Assembly (NCBI GenBank): GCA_002412795.1
Contig: DHVS01000032.1
Span: forward strand, 1 to 19,431
Direction of reading: 5' to 3'
Length of the DNA stretch: 19,431 nt
From: a bacterium UBP2_UBA5202
GTDB lineage: Bacteria; Edwardsbacteria; AC1; EtOH8
In this document: piece after piece, positions 1-6,805 of the stretch
Layout of the letters: every line of letters starts with the position of its first letter
Position numbering within the stretch: position 1 is the first letter of the stretch
Notes under the pieces: model-generated
The model's database searches: none
Seen by the model: the letters and a program-made list of their open reading frames with translations, nothing else
What the model was told of the DNA's origin: nothing
Program-made: the position numbers and the translations under genes

Positions 1-858
1 GGCCTGAGTGAAAGTAATAGGGATCTCCAGCCAAAGATCGTCGCCTTTTCTCTTAAATAATCGATGCGATGCGACTGCCAGAACGATATACAGATCTCCG
101 GATGGACCTCCGTTGCTTCCGGGCTGCCCCTGTCCCCTGAAGGGAATCACGGACTCATTGTCTACACCGGCAGGAATCTCCACCGACAGCGTGACTGTCT
201 TTCGGATCTTGCCCGAGCCGTTGCATTTGGGACAAGGCGTATCGATCACTTCGCCGCTGCCTCCGCAGCGTTCGCAGGGTCGCACACTCTGGAACTGGCC
301 CAAAGGTGTGCTCTGAACCGTCCGGACCTGACCCGAGCCGCCGCAGGCGGGACAAGTGGTTTTTGCGGTCCCTTTCGCTGCGCCGCTTCCATTGCAGTCG
401 GCACAGGAAACATCCTTCGTGAGCCGGACCTCTTTTTTGGTTCCGAAAGCCGCCTCTTCGAAGGTGATCGTCATGTGCTTCTGGATATCTGCCCCTCTTC
501 TGGGTCCGTTTCTGCGCGTCTGCGAAAAGCCGCCGCCGAAGCCGCCTCCAAACATATTGAACAGATCTTCAAAACCGCCAAAGCCGCCTTCGAAACCGCC
601 GAAGCCCCCTCCGCCATATCCTGCATTGGGATCAACACCGGCATGACCGAATCGATCGTATTTATTTTTCTGATCGGGATCCGAAAGAACGGAATACGCT
701 TCGTTGATTTCTTTAAATTTATCTTCGGCTTCTTTATCGCCCGGGTTCTTGTCCGGATGATACTTCATTGCCATCTTGCGAAATGCCGATTTGATCTGAT
801 CTTCCGCAGCGCCCTTTTTTAATCCCAATACTTCGTAGTAATCTCTCTTGTCTGCCAT
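1..858 (-). CDS. dnaJ: Chaperone DnaJ (Hsp40), C-terminus missing at window edge
   Basis: Co-chaperone that delivers unfolded clients to DnaK and stimulates its ATPase. The frame gives 286 codons and is open to the left edge, so roughly the last quarter of a usual 370-385 residue DnaJ lies outside the window. Seen in order: a J domain starting MADKRDYYEVLG with HPD at about residues 34-36; a Gly/Phe-rich stretch at about 78-115; and four zinc-finger repeats of CxxCxGxG type from about residue 152 to 216 (CADCNGSG, CPACGGSG, CERCGGSG, CPKCNGSG); then the start of the substrate-binding barrel. The ATG at 856-858 has GGAG six bases upstream. It follows dnaK by 65 bp, with a strong hairpin in the gap. 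Base composition is like dnaK and less GC-rich than grpE. All zinc and HPD residues are intact, so it is probably functional. Confidence 0.97.
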   Translation of the reverse strand, partial: MADKRDYYEVLGLKKGAAEDQIKSAFRKMAMKYHPDKNPGDKEAEDKFKEINEAYSVLSDPDQKNKYDRFGHAGVDPNAGYGGGGFGGFEGGFGGFEDLFNMFGGGFGGGFSQTRRNGPRRGADIQKHMTITFEEAAFGTKKEVRLTKDVSCADCNGSGAAKGTAKTTCPACGGSGQVRTVQSTPLGQFQSVRPCERCGGSGEVIDTPCPKCNGSGKIRKTVTLSVEIPAGVDNESVIPFRGQGQPGSNGGPSGDLYIVLAVASHRLFKRKGDDLWLEIPITFTQA

Positions 859-871
859 ACATATCTCCAAT

Positions 872-894
872 GGGCGGCCCGTTTCGGGCCGCCC
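872..894. promoter_or_regulatory. Hairpin in the dnaK-dnaJ intergenic gap
   Basis: A perfect 9-bp GC stem (872-880 with 886-894, GGGCGGCCC/GGGCCGCCC) encloses a 5-base loop whose ends can also pair. On the transcribed minus strand it lies between the dnaK stop and the dnaJ Shine-Dalgarno sequence. It is not followed by a T-run in that direction, so it is not a canonical terminator. It could be a partial attenuator, an RNA-processing or stability element setting the DnaK:DnaJ ratio, or a barrier to exonucleases. The structure is plain in the sequence; the role is inferred. Confidence 0.7.
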
Positions 895-923
895 TGATTC
901 ATTTTGCTATTATTTTATTCGAC

Positions 924-2780
924 CTATTCGTCTTTTTTCTCGTCATCCACCACTTCGAAGTCTGCATCGACTACATTGTCCGAGGCATCTTCCTGAGGCT
1001 GGCTGTACTCTTCCTGCCCCGCTTCTGCTCCGGCGCCGGAGGCCTGAGCCTGCTCGTAGAGTTTGGTAGACATGATGTGGAATTCGTTGGTCAGCGCTTC
1101 GATTTTTGCTTTGATCTCCTCCAGTGTACCATTCTCCAGCACCTTTGCCAAATCCTCTTTGGCTGCAGTGATCTTCTCCACTTCTTCCTGAGACAGTTTG
1201 CCTTCCAGCTGCTTCAGATTTTTTTCAGTTTCGTAAATGAGCGTTTCACCCTGGTTGCGTGTCTCGATCTCTTCTTTTTTCAGTTTGTCGGCTTCCGCAA
1301 ATTCTTCGGCCTCCTTGACCTTTTGTTTGATCTCATCCTCGGACAGCTTCGACGAAGAGGTGATCGTTATACTCTGCTGCTTGCCTGTCCCAAGATCCTT
1401 GGCACTGACATTGACGATTCCGTTGGCATCGATGTCGAAGGTCACTTCGATTTGGGGCACGCCCCGGGGCGCGGCCGGGATCCCGGTCAGCTGGAATCGC
1501 CCAAGTGTGATATTGTCTGATGCCATCTGGCGTTCGCCCTGCATTACGTGGATATCCACAGCACTCTGATTGTCTGCCGCCGTTGAAAAAATCTGACTCT
1601 TCTTTGTTGGAATCGTCGTGTTGCGTTCGATCAGTCGGGTAGCTACACCACCCAGCGTCTCGATGGACAAGGACAGAGGCGTTACATCCAGCAGCAATAC
1701 ATCTTTCACTTCTCCCGTCAATACGCCGGCCTGGATCGATGCGCCGATCGCCACACACTCGTCGGGATTGATCCCTTTAAAGGGTTCCTTCCCTGTGGTA
1801 TTTTTTACAGCCTCTTGTACGGCGGGGATCCGGGTAGATCCGCCCACCAGGATCACCTTGTCGAGATCTGCGGTAGTGACACCGGCGTCGGCCATGGCCT
1901 TTTTCATCGGTTCGATCGTCCGCTTGACCAGATCTCCGGTCAGCTGATCGAACTTCGACCGGGTCACATCCATGTTCAGATGCAGCGGGCCGTCTGCGTT
2001 CACGGTGATAAACGGCAAATTTACGTTGGTCGTCTGGGAAGAGGACAGTTCCTTTTTAGCCTTTTCTGCTGCTTCTTTCAGCCGCTGAAGAGCCATTTTA
2101 TCCTTCCGCAGATCCACACCGTTCTCCTTGGCAAACTGATCGGCCATAAAGTTCATGAACAGGTTGTCAAAATCATCGCCGCCAAGCTTCGTGTCTCCGT
2201 TGGTGGAAAGCACTTCAAATACGCCGTCGCCCAGTTCCAGGATGGATACGTCGAACGTTCCGCCGCCAAGATCGTACACCAGGATCTTGTGATGCTCCGT
2301 ATCTTTGTCCAGCCCATAGGCCAGTGCTGCCGCAGTCGGCTCATTGATGATCCTCAAGACGTTCAAGCCTGCGATCTGGCCTGCATCCTTGGTCGCCTGC
2401 TTCTGACTGTCGGAAAAATAAGCAGGAACCGTGATGACGGCTTCCGTCACCTTCTCGCCCAGATAGCTTTCTGCATCAGTCTTCAGCTTTGCCAGGATCA
2501 TCGCTGAGATGTCCTGGGGTGTGTAATCTTTTCCGTCGATCGACACTTTATGAGAAGAACCCATATGCCGTTTGATGGACGAAATGGTCCGTTCCGGATT
2601 GGTGATGGCCTGGCGCTTGGCCACCATGCCCACCACCTCTTCGCCGGTCTTTAAAAAGCCCACTACCGAAGGCGTGGTCCTCATCCCGTCCTGGTTGGGG
2701 ATCACCACCGGGTTTCCGCCCTCCATCACCGCTACGCAGGAGTTGGTGGTTCCCAGGTCAATGCCGATTACTTTACCCAT
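924..2780 (-). CDS. dnaK: Chaperone DnaK (Hsp70), monoderm-type
   Basis: ATP-dependent Hsp70 chaperone, 618 residues. Seen: N-terminal phosphate-binding GIDLGTTNSC; the VYDLGGGTFDVS and ILVGGSTRIP signatures of the ATPase domain (about 1-380); the linker VLLLDVTPLSL; the beta substrate-binding domain; a helical lid; and an acidic C-terminus ending VVDADFEVVDDEKKDE. Between the conserved IKR and YLGE segments it has 34 residues, where E. coli DnaK has 58 by recall, so it lacks the N-terminal-quadrant insert typical of Gram-negative DnaKs. Wording throughout resembles clostridial DnaKs. ATG at 2778-2780 with AGGAGA upstream; grpE ends 32 bp before it. The coding sequence is visibly less GC-rich than grpE and proS, which together with the missing insert suggests transfer from a Firmicutes-like source. 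Function is certain; origin is inferred. Confidence 0.98.
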   Translation of the reverse strand: MGKVIGIDLGTTNSCVAVMEGGNPVVIPNQDGMRTTPSVVGFLKTGEEVVGMVAKRQAITNPERTISSIKRHMGSSHKVSIDGKDYTPQDISAMILAKLKTDAESYLGEKVTEAVITVPAYFSDSQKQATKDAGQIAGLNVLRIINEPTAAALAYGLDKDTEHHKILVYDLGGGTFDVSILELGDGVFEVLSTNGDTKLGGDDFDNLFMNFMADQFAKENGVDLRKDKMALQRLKEAAEKAKKELSSSQTTNVNLPFITVNADGPLHLNMDVTRSKFDQLTGDLVKRTIEPMKKAMADAGVTTADLDKVILVGGSTRIPAVQEAVKNTTGKEPFKGINPDECVAIGASIQAGVLTGEVKDVLLLDVTPLSLSIETLGGVATRLIERNTTIPTKKSQIFSTAADNQSAVDIHVMQGERQMASDNITLGRFQLTGIPAAPRGVPQIEVTFDIDANGIVNVSAKDLGTGKQQSITITSSSKLSEDEIKQKVKEAEEFAEADKLKKEEIETRNQGETLIYETEKNLKQLEGKLSQEEVEKITAAKEDLAKVLENGTLEEIKAKIEALTNEFHIMSTKLYEQAQASGAGAEAGQEEYSQPQEDASDNVVDADFEVVDDEKKDE

Positions 2781-2812
2781 TTTTCTTTGTCTCCTATTAT
2801 TAAAAAGTATTT

Positions 2813-3415
2813 TTATATCTGATCGTTGGTTTGCTGTTCATTGTTTTGACCGCCAGACCTTTCCTCCTCTTTGGGTCCAGGTTCGGCCGGGGGCTTGGAG
2901 ACGGTGACCCGGGCGGGCCTTAGGATCTTATCCTTGAACAAAAATCCTTTCTCCACCTCGTTGAGCACCGTGTCGGGCAGGTGCTCCCGGCTCTCCACCG
3001 TCAGCACCGCTTCGTGCCGGTTGGGGTCAAAGGGCTGGCCCTCGCTCTTGAGCACCGACAGGCCCTCGGCCTCCAGGATCTTGTGGATCTGCTGGTCTAT
3101 CATCTGGACGCCCTGGTAGAAGGACCTGAAGCTCTCGTCCCGCTCGCACAGTTCCCTGGACGAGCTCAGGGCCCGGTCCAGGTTGTCCAGCACCGGCAGT
3201 ATCTTGGCCACCAGGTTGCGGTTGGCGTCGCCCTCCTTCTCCAGGTATTCCTTGGCGGTGCGCTTGCGGTAATTGTCCCAATCGGCCATGGCCCGCAGGT
3301 ATTTGTCAAAGTTCTCGTTGGCCATCCTCTGGTAGAAATCACCGTTCTCCTTTAATTCCTTCAGCCTGGCCCTGAGTTTGCGGTAAATTGCTTTACCCTT
3401 GTTTTCCTCGGTCAC
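2813..3415 (-). CDS. grpE: Nucleotide exchange factor GrpE
   Basis: Dimeric exchange factor that releases ADP from DnaK. The 200-residue length is normal. Seen: a basic, helical N-terminus; the signature MADWDNYRKRTAKE at about 43-56; LPVLDNLDRAL at about 73-83; then the C-terminal beta domain with FDPNRHEAV and the final VLNEVEKGFLFKDKILRPARVTVSK. It ends in a Gln/Asn/Glu-rich tail. The start is GTG at 3413-3415, preceded by AGGAGA at good spacing; no ATG alternative lies nearby. It is first in the grpE-dnaK-dnaJ order, but the usual upstream hrcA is absent and proS is there instead. Its GC-rich codon use matches proS rather than dnaK. A consensus promoter lies about 130 bases upstream. Confidence 0.97.
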   Translation of the reverse strand: MTEENKGKAIYRKLRARLKELKENGDFYQRMANENFDKYLRAMADWDNYRKRTAKEYLEKEGDANRNLVAKILPVLDNLDRALSSSRELCERDESFRSFYQGVQMIDQQIHKILEAEGLSVLKSEGQPFDPNRHEAVLTVESREHLPDTVLNEVEKGFLFKDKILRPARVTVSKPPAEPGPKEEERSGGQNNEQQTNDQI

Positions 3416-3486
3416 TAAACGTCTCCTAAGTTAAAACGGAAATCTGCTGGATTTTTTATAAGGAAACCAGGAAGGCAGGAGTTATT

Positions 3487-3516
3487 CATGGGTTCCTGGG
3501 GTTCATGGGTTCCTAA
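3487..3516. repeat. Direct repeat CATGGGTTCCT in grpE leader
   Basis: The 11-mer CATGGGTTCCT occurs at 3487-3497 and again at 3504-3514, separated by a related GGGGTT. A ten-base core, GGGTTCCTGG, recurs at 17208-17217 upstream of holB, so this is one of several degenerate short-period repeats found at junctions in this window. Its role is unknown. Confidence 0.7.
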
Positions 3517-3551
3517 GAAAGCCCCGGTTGATCTCTTCGGACTGCCGAATA

Positions 3552-3580
3552 AATATAATCATTTATTGGGATTTTGTCAA
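3552..3580 (-). promoter_or_regulatory. Sigma70-type promoter for grpE-dnaK-dnaJ
   Basis: On the minus strand TTGACA (3575-3580) is followed by exactly 17 bases and then TATATT (3552-3557). This is a perfect -35 box and a one-mismatch -10 box. Transcription would begin near 3545, leaving a leader of about 130 bases before the grpE GTG. It is the only strong promoter match upstream of the chaperone operon. Activity is inferred from consensus. Confidence 0.75.
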
Positions 3581-3598
3581 GCAATAATAGTTATTGCT
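3580..3598. promoter_or_regulatory. Inverted repeat abutting the grpE -35 box (candidate operator)
   Basis: AGCAATAA-TAG-TTATTGCT is a perfect 8-bp inverted repeat with a 3-base centre. Its last base on the minus strand is shared with the first T of the -35 TTGACA. The position suits a repressor or activator dimer controlling the heat-shock operon. It matches neither CIRCE (HrcA) nor HAIR (HspR) by eye. Symmetry and position are seen; regulator and role are inferred. Confidence 0.5.
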
Positions 3599-3648
3599 AT
3601 CTGGTCTATCGTAGTTGGGAAATTGACTTTAAAAATCTGCGTAAAACG

Positions 3649-3715
3649 TTCGGCAGAGCCTGCCCTGAGCCGCCGGGCTGAGCAATTGTCGAAGCCAGTG
3701 TCGAAGGGCTCACTA
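3649..3715. repeat. REP-like palindromic element with TTCGACA motifs
   Basis: The segment contains two copies of TGTCGAAG, a palindrome-like CTGAGCCGCCGGGCTGAG, and GGCAGAGCCTGCC. Read on the minus strand it gives GTGAGCCCTTCGACA, then GGCTTCGACA, then GCTCAGCCC. This resembles the dispersed CTTCGACAGGCTCAG elements common between genes of many bacteria. It lies just past the proS stop on the transcribed strand and may end or process that transcript. A related TGTCGAAGCC occurs at 17256-17265. Confidence 0.55.
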
Positions 3716-3740
3716 CAACGTCTGCGGATAAACGCTCCTT

Positions 3741-5456
3741 TTATCGGCCCGGCCAGATCTGGGCGGCGGTCAGCTCCTGCAGCTTGAGCTTGATCTCCTC
3801 GGGCCGGACCTTGCTTACCTGTCCGTCCTTGCGCTGGCGGATCTCCACCATTCCCTCCCGCAGGCCCTTTTCCCCCACGTTGATCCTGACCGGGATGCCG
3901 GTCAGGTCGGCGTCCTTGAACTTGAAGCCGGGGCGCTCCGGGCGGTCGTCCAAAAGGACGTCGAAGCCGGCCTGGATCAGGTCGTCGTGGATCTTCAGGG
4001 CCAGCCGGCCCGCTTCGGACGAAGGATCTCCCAGCAGGGTGATCAGCACCTGGTAGGGGGCCACTGCCGCCGGCCAGATGATCCCGTCCTTGTCGTGGCT
4101 CTGTTCGATGACGCAGGCCGCTATCCGGTCGATGCCGATGCCGTAACTGCCCATCACCAGCGGTTTTTGGGTGCCGTCCTCGTCGGTGAAATTGGCGTTG
4201 AGGGCCTGGGAATATTTGAGGCCCAGCTTGAAGATGTGCCCCAGCTCTATGGCCTGGGTCAGGCCCAGCGGTTTGCCGCACTCGGGGCAGGGCTCGCCGT
4301 CCTTGATGGTTCTGATATCCGCGTACTCGTCGATCTTGAGGTCCCGGTTGACGCTGATGCCCTGGTAGTGGAAGTGGTCCTTGCAGGCCCCGGAGACCAG
4401 CCCGGTGGCGTCCTTTAAAAGATGGTCGGCGATGATCCTGACGCCCTTGACCCCCACCGGCGAGATGAAGCCCACGTTGGCCCCGGTGTGCTTAAGCACC
4501 TCCTCCGGGGTGGCCGGACGGAAGGTGGCGTTGCCGATGGCCTTCTGCAGTTTGTCCTCGTTGGCCTCGTCGTCGCCGCGGACCAAGATGAACACCGGCT
4601 GGCCGTCGGCCATGTACAGCAGGCTCTTCATCAGCTGGGAGGCGGGGACTTTCAGGAACTGCGAGACTTCTTCCACCGTCCTCTTTTCCGGAGTGGAGAC
4701 CTCCAGCAGCGGCAGGTCCTGATACTTCGGCGCCTGGAGCTTGGAGGAGGCGATCTGGATGTTGGCGGCGTAGCCGCAGGCCTCGCAGACCGCACAGGTG
4801 TCCTCGCCCGAGGGCGAGGGAACCATGAACTCCTGGGAGCCGCTGCCGCCCATCAATCCGGAGGAGGCGCCCACGATGAAGTATTTTAAGCCGCAGCGGG
4901 CGAAGATCTTTTTATAGGCCTCGCGCATGGACAGGTACGACTGGTCCAGCCCGTTTTGGTCGCGGTCCATGCTGTAGGCGTCCTTCATGGTAAAGTGCCG
5001 GACCCTTATCACTCCGGCCCGGGGCCGGGGCTCGTCCCGGAATTTCACCTGCATCTGGTACCAGTTCTGGGGCAGGTCGCGGTAGCTGAAGCGCTGGGCC
5101 CGGGCCAGGTCGGTGATCACCTCCTCGTGGGTGGGGCACAGGGCGTATTCCCGCTTCTTGCGGTCCTTTAAGCGGAACATCTCGTCGCCGAAGCTCTCCC
5201 AGCGGCCGCTCTCCTGCCAGATCTCGGCCGGGCACAACGCGGGAAGATAGATCTCCTGGGCCCCGGCCTTGTCCATCTCTTCGCGCACAATCTTCATCAC
5301 CTTCAGCATCACCTTCCAGCCCAGGGGCAGGTATTCGTAGACCCCGGCGGTCAGCTGGCGGACCAGGCCGGCCCGCAGCATAAGCTGGTGGCTGATCATC
5401 TCGGCCTCGGCCGGGACCTCCTTTAACGTGGGTATGAACGCTTTACTCCAGAGCAA
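3741..5456 (-). CDS. proS: Prolyl-tRNA synthetase, bacterial type with editing insertion
   Basis: Class II synthetase that charges tRNA-Pro; its 571 residues match the E. coli-type enzyme. Seen: N-terminal LKEVPAEAEMISHQLMLRAG; the motif 1 region LPLGWKVMLKVMKIVREEMD (about 43-62); the proline-binding CPTHEE (107-112); motif 2 around VKFRDEPRPRAGVIRVRHFT (137-156); an inserted YbaK-like editing domain (about 235-395) after GSQEFMVPS; motif 3 SYGIGIDR near 440; and a C-terminal anticodon-binding domain. A CxxCxxC (221-227) precedes the insertion. The start is TTG at 5454-5456, with a full AGGAGG eight bases upstream; no better start is visible. It follows the outer-membrane protein gene by 21 bases, so they are probably co-transcribed. 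GC-rich and native-looking. Confidence 0.97.
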   Translation of the reverse strand: MLWSKAFIPTLKEVPAEAEMISHQLMLRAGLVRQLTAGVYEYLPLGWKVMLKVMKIVREEMDKAGAQEIYLPALCPAEIWQESGRWESFGDEMFRLKDRKKREYALCPTHEEVITDLARAQRFSYRDLPQNWYQMQVKFRDEPRPRAGVIRVRHFTMKDAYSMDRDQNGLDQSYLSMREAYKKIFARCGLKYFIVGASSGLMGGSGSQEFMVPSPSGEDTCAVCEACGYAANIQIASSKLQAPKYQDLPLLEVSTPEKRTVEEVSQFLKVPASQLMKSLLYMADGQPVFILVRGDDEANEDKLQKAIGNATFRPATPEEVLKHTGANVGFISPVGVKGVRIIADHLLKDATGLVSGACKDHFHYQGISVNRDLKIDEYADIRTIKDGEPCPECGKPLGLTQAIELGHIFKLGLKYSQALNANFTDEDGTQKPLVMGSYGIGIDRIAACVIEQSHDKDGIIWPAAVAPYQVLITLLGDPSSEAGRLALKIHDDLIQAGFDVLLDDRPERPGFKFKDADLTGIPVRINVGEKGLREGMVEIRQRKDGQVSKVRPEEIKLKLQELTAAQIWPGR

Positions 5457-5477
5457 TTAAGTAGCCTCCTGTAATTA

Positions 5478-6206
5478 TTAGAACAAGTATTTTATGCTGT
5501 AGGAAACCGAACCTGAAGATGCTGCCGATAGCTTATAATTACCATAAGTTATTTCCGTCGTGCCCTCTCCCTCAAGCCAACTTTTCTCGTACCAAAAAAA
5601 TATATTGGCTTGTGCTGGTTTAAAATCAAATTCGTTGCGTATTCTTATATTTTTAACCAAAATATCCTTAACAATACTTGCCTTTACAAAAAATACAAAA
5701 TCTGCGCCATATTTATTGCTTTCAAATTTATTGTTAGCACTTTGATAATCGTATCTTCTGCCATAACTAATAGCCGGACCGAAACCAAAGTATAATTTTA
5801 AAATATTATTATCACCAGCTATTAACTTCTTGTAGTTTACCCCAAGCCTTAATATTTCGTCCTCAATCCAGCTATTCACATTGCCATCTTGTAATAATAG
5901 TCCACCTCCGATACTCATTGATAAGCGATATTCTAAAGAACTTTTAGAATAAAGTCTCTCAAAAACAAATGCACCCGGGGCATCTATTAACCTTGTAAAA
6001 GATGTCCCCACCGCCCACTTGGGCACAAACGGATCGGCGCAAGGGGCCGGTTGGCAAGGTATGTCGCAAGCCCCTGGCTGGCATGGTTCGCTGCATGTCG
6101 CAGGCTGGCAAGGCTCGGCCGTTGGGGCCGGCAGGCTGTCGGTCTGGGCCAGGCACCAGGAAGAAATAACCGTTCCGAATAACACGGCCAGCAGGGCTTT
6201 CTTCAT
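5478..6206 (-). CDS. Probable outer-membrane beta-barrel protein with Cys-Pro repeats
   Basis: I do not recognise a named family. The 242-residue product begins with a clear Sec signal peptide, MKKALLAVLFGTVISSWCLA, with cleavage likely after A20. Residues 32-58 are three 9-residue units of PCQPxxCxx type with six cysteines. The rest alternates hydrophobic and polar residues in short strands rich in Tyr, Gly and Asn (for example SLEYRLSMSIGGGLLL, LKLYFGFGPAISYG) and ends VSYSIKYLF with a terminal Phe. That is the usual signature of a small outer-membrane barrel. ATG at 6204-6206 has AAGGA upstream. Base composition changes sharply near 6005: the signal and Cys region is GC-rich, the barrel AT-rich, suggesting a recombined gene. 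Barrel assignment is inferred from pattern. Confidence 0.7.
   Translation of the reverse strand: MKKALLAVLFGTVISSWCLAQTDSLPAPTAEPCQPATCSEPCQPGACDIPCQPAPCADPFVPKWAVGTSFTRLIDAPGAFVFERLYSKSSLEYRLSMSIGGGLLLQDGNVNSWIEDEILRLGVNYKKLIAGDNNILKLYFGFGPAISYGRRYDYQSANNKFESNKYGADFVFFVKASIVKDILVKNIRIRNEFDFKPAQANIFFWYEKSWLEGEGTTEITYGNYKLSAASSGSVSYSIKYLF
6033..6113 (-). repeat. Coding repeat: three PCQPxxCxx units
   Basis: A 27-bp coding unit is repeated three times within the outer-membrane protein gene, giving PCQPATCSE, PCQPGACDI and PCQPAPCAD. The six cysteines alternate 5- and 4-residue spacing. After export they would face an oxidising compartment and could form disulfides or bind metal. Confidence 0.8.
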
Positions 6207-6287
6207 CTCCGTATTCCTTTATATTGTTAGTTTGCTTTGTTCGCATATCAAGGGGTTATCCTCGCAAAGACCCCATTCCATATTCTA

Positions 6288-6306
6288 TCTTCTGTATTCA
6301 GTCTTC
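6288..6306. repeat. Dispersed 19-mer at the end of rfaE2
   Basis: The 19 bases TCTTCTGTATTCAGTCTTC span the rfaE2 stop codon and match the 19-mer at 13746-13764 inside metG with one mismatch. Flanking sequence (ATTCTATC) continues the same word style. It appears to be a short dispersed repeat that supplied the last residues and stop of this gene. Confidence 0.6.
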
Positions 6307-6789
6307 ACCCGTCCCATAAGCGGCGACTATTCTTTTGATCAGCCCCGTGGTGGACTTTCCCGGCGTTAGTTCTATCGGCAAAACCTTGCCCCCGTTCTTT
6401 AAGACCACATCCGCGCCCACGATCTGCTCCACGCTGTAATCCGCGCCCTTGACCAGGATGTCCGGCGCCAGAGCTTCGATCAGCTTTTGCGGGGTGTCCT
6501 CGTCAAACAGCACGATGTGGTCCACGCAGGCCAGCGCCGAAAGCACGATGGCCCGGTCCTCCTGGCTGCACAGCGGCCGCTGGGGGCCTTTGATGCGCCG
6601 GACCGAGGAGTCGGAGTTCAGGCCAATGATCAGCAGGTCTCCCAGCTCCCTGGATTTCTCGAGATACTCCACATGCCCCCGGTGCAGGATGTCGAACACT
6701 CCGTTGGTGAAGACTACTTTCTTGCCTGCGGCCTTGGCCTGTTGGTGGATCTCCTGGGCATGTAACAGTGATACTGTTTTATCTGTCAT
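6298..6789 (-). CDS. rfaE2: D-glycero-beta-D-manno-heptose 1-phosphate adenylyltransferase
   Basis: Transfers AMP from ATP to heptose 1-phosphate to make ADP-heptose for LPS inner core; corresponds to the C-terminal half of HldE, here standalone. The 163 residues form a cytidylyltransferase-like Rossmann fold: VVFTNGVFDILHRGHVEYL at about 25-43 with the nucleotide-binding HRGH (36-39); GLNSDSSVRRIKGPQRP; LVKGADY; and the STTGLIKRI version of the C-terminal ATP-binding motif at 146-154. I chose ATG 6787-6789, which has GGGAGA upstream, over an in-frame GTG at 6807; the GTG lies inside a dispersed repeat and lacks a ribosome site. The standalone form implies a separate heptose kinase elsewhere. 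Its presence supports a diderm envelope. It could act on another heptose such as one for a capsule or S-layer glycan. Confidence 0.92.
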   Translation of the reverse strand: MTDKTVSLLHAQEIHQQAKAAGKKVVFTNGVFDILHRGHVEYLEKSRELGDLLIIGLNSDSSVRRIKGPQRPLCSQEDRAIVLSALACVDHIVLFDEDTPQKLIEALAPDILVKGADYSVEQIVGADVVLKNGGKVLPIELTPGKSTTGLIKRIVAAYGTGED

Positions 6790-6805
6790 TCTTTCTTTCT
6801 CCCAC

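Larger units (their letters stand above)
3416..3740. other. Regulatory and repeat-rich gap between proS and grpE
   Basis: This 325-bp gap holds no convincing gene. From the proS end towards grpE it contains a REP-like palindromic segment, an inverted repeat abutting a consensus promoter, and a long leader that carries a direct repeat of CATGGGTTCCT. The leader from the predicted transcription start to the grpE GTG is about 130 bases. I see no CIRCE element (TTAGCACTC-N9-GAGTGCTAA) and no hrcA. Confidence 0.7.

Noticed and set aside
3416..3600. CIRCE or HAIR heat-shock operator before grpE
   Set aside because: Neither TTAGCACTC-N9-GAGTGCTAA nor CTTGAGT-N7-ACTCAAG is present; only a different palindrome is seen.
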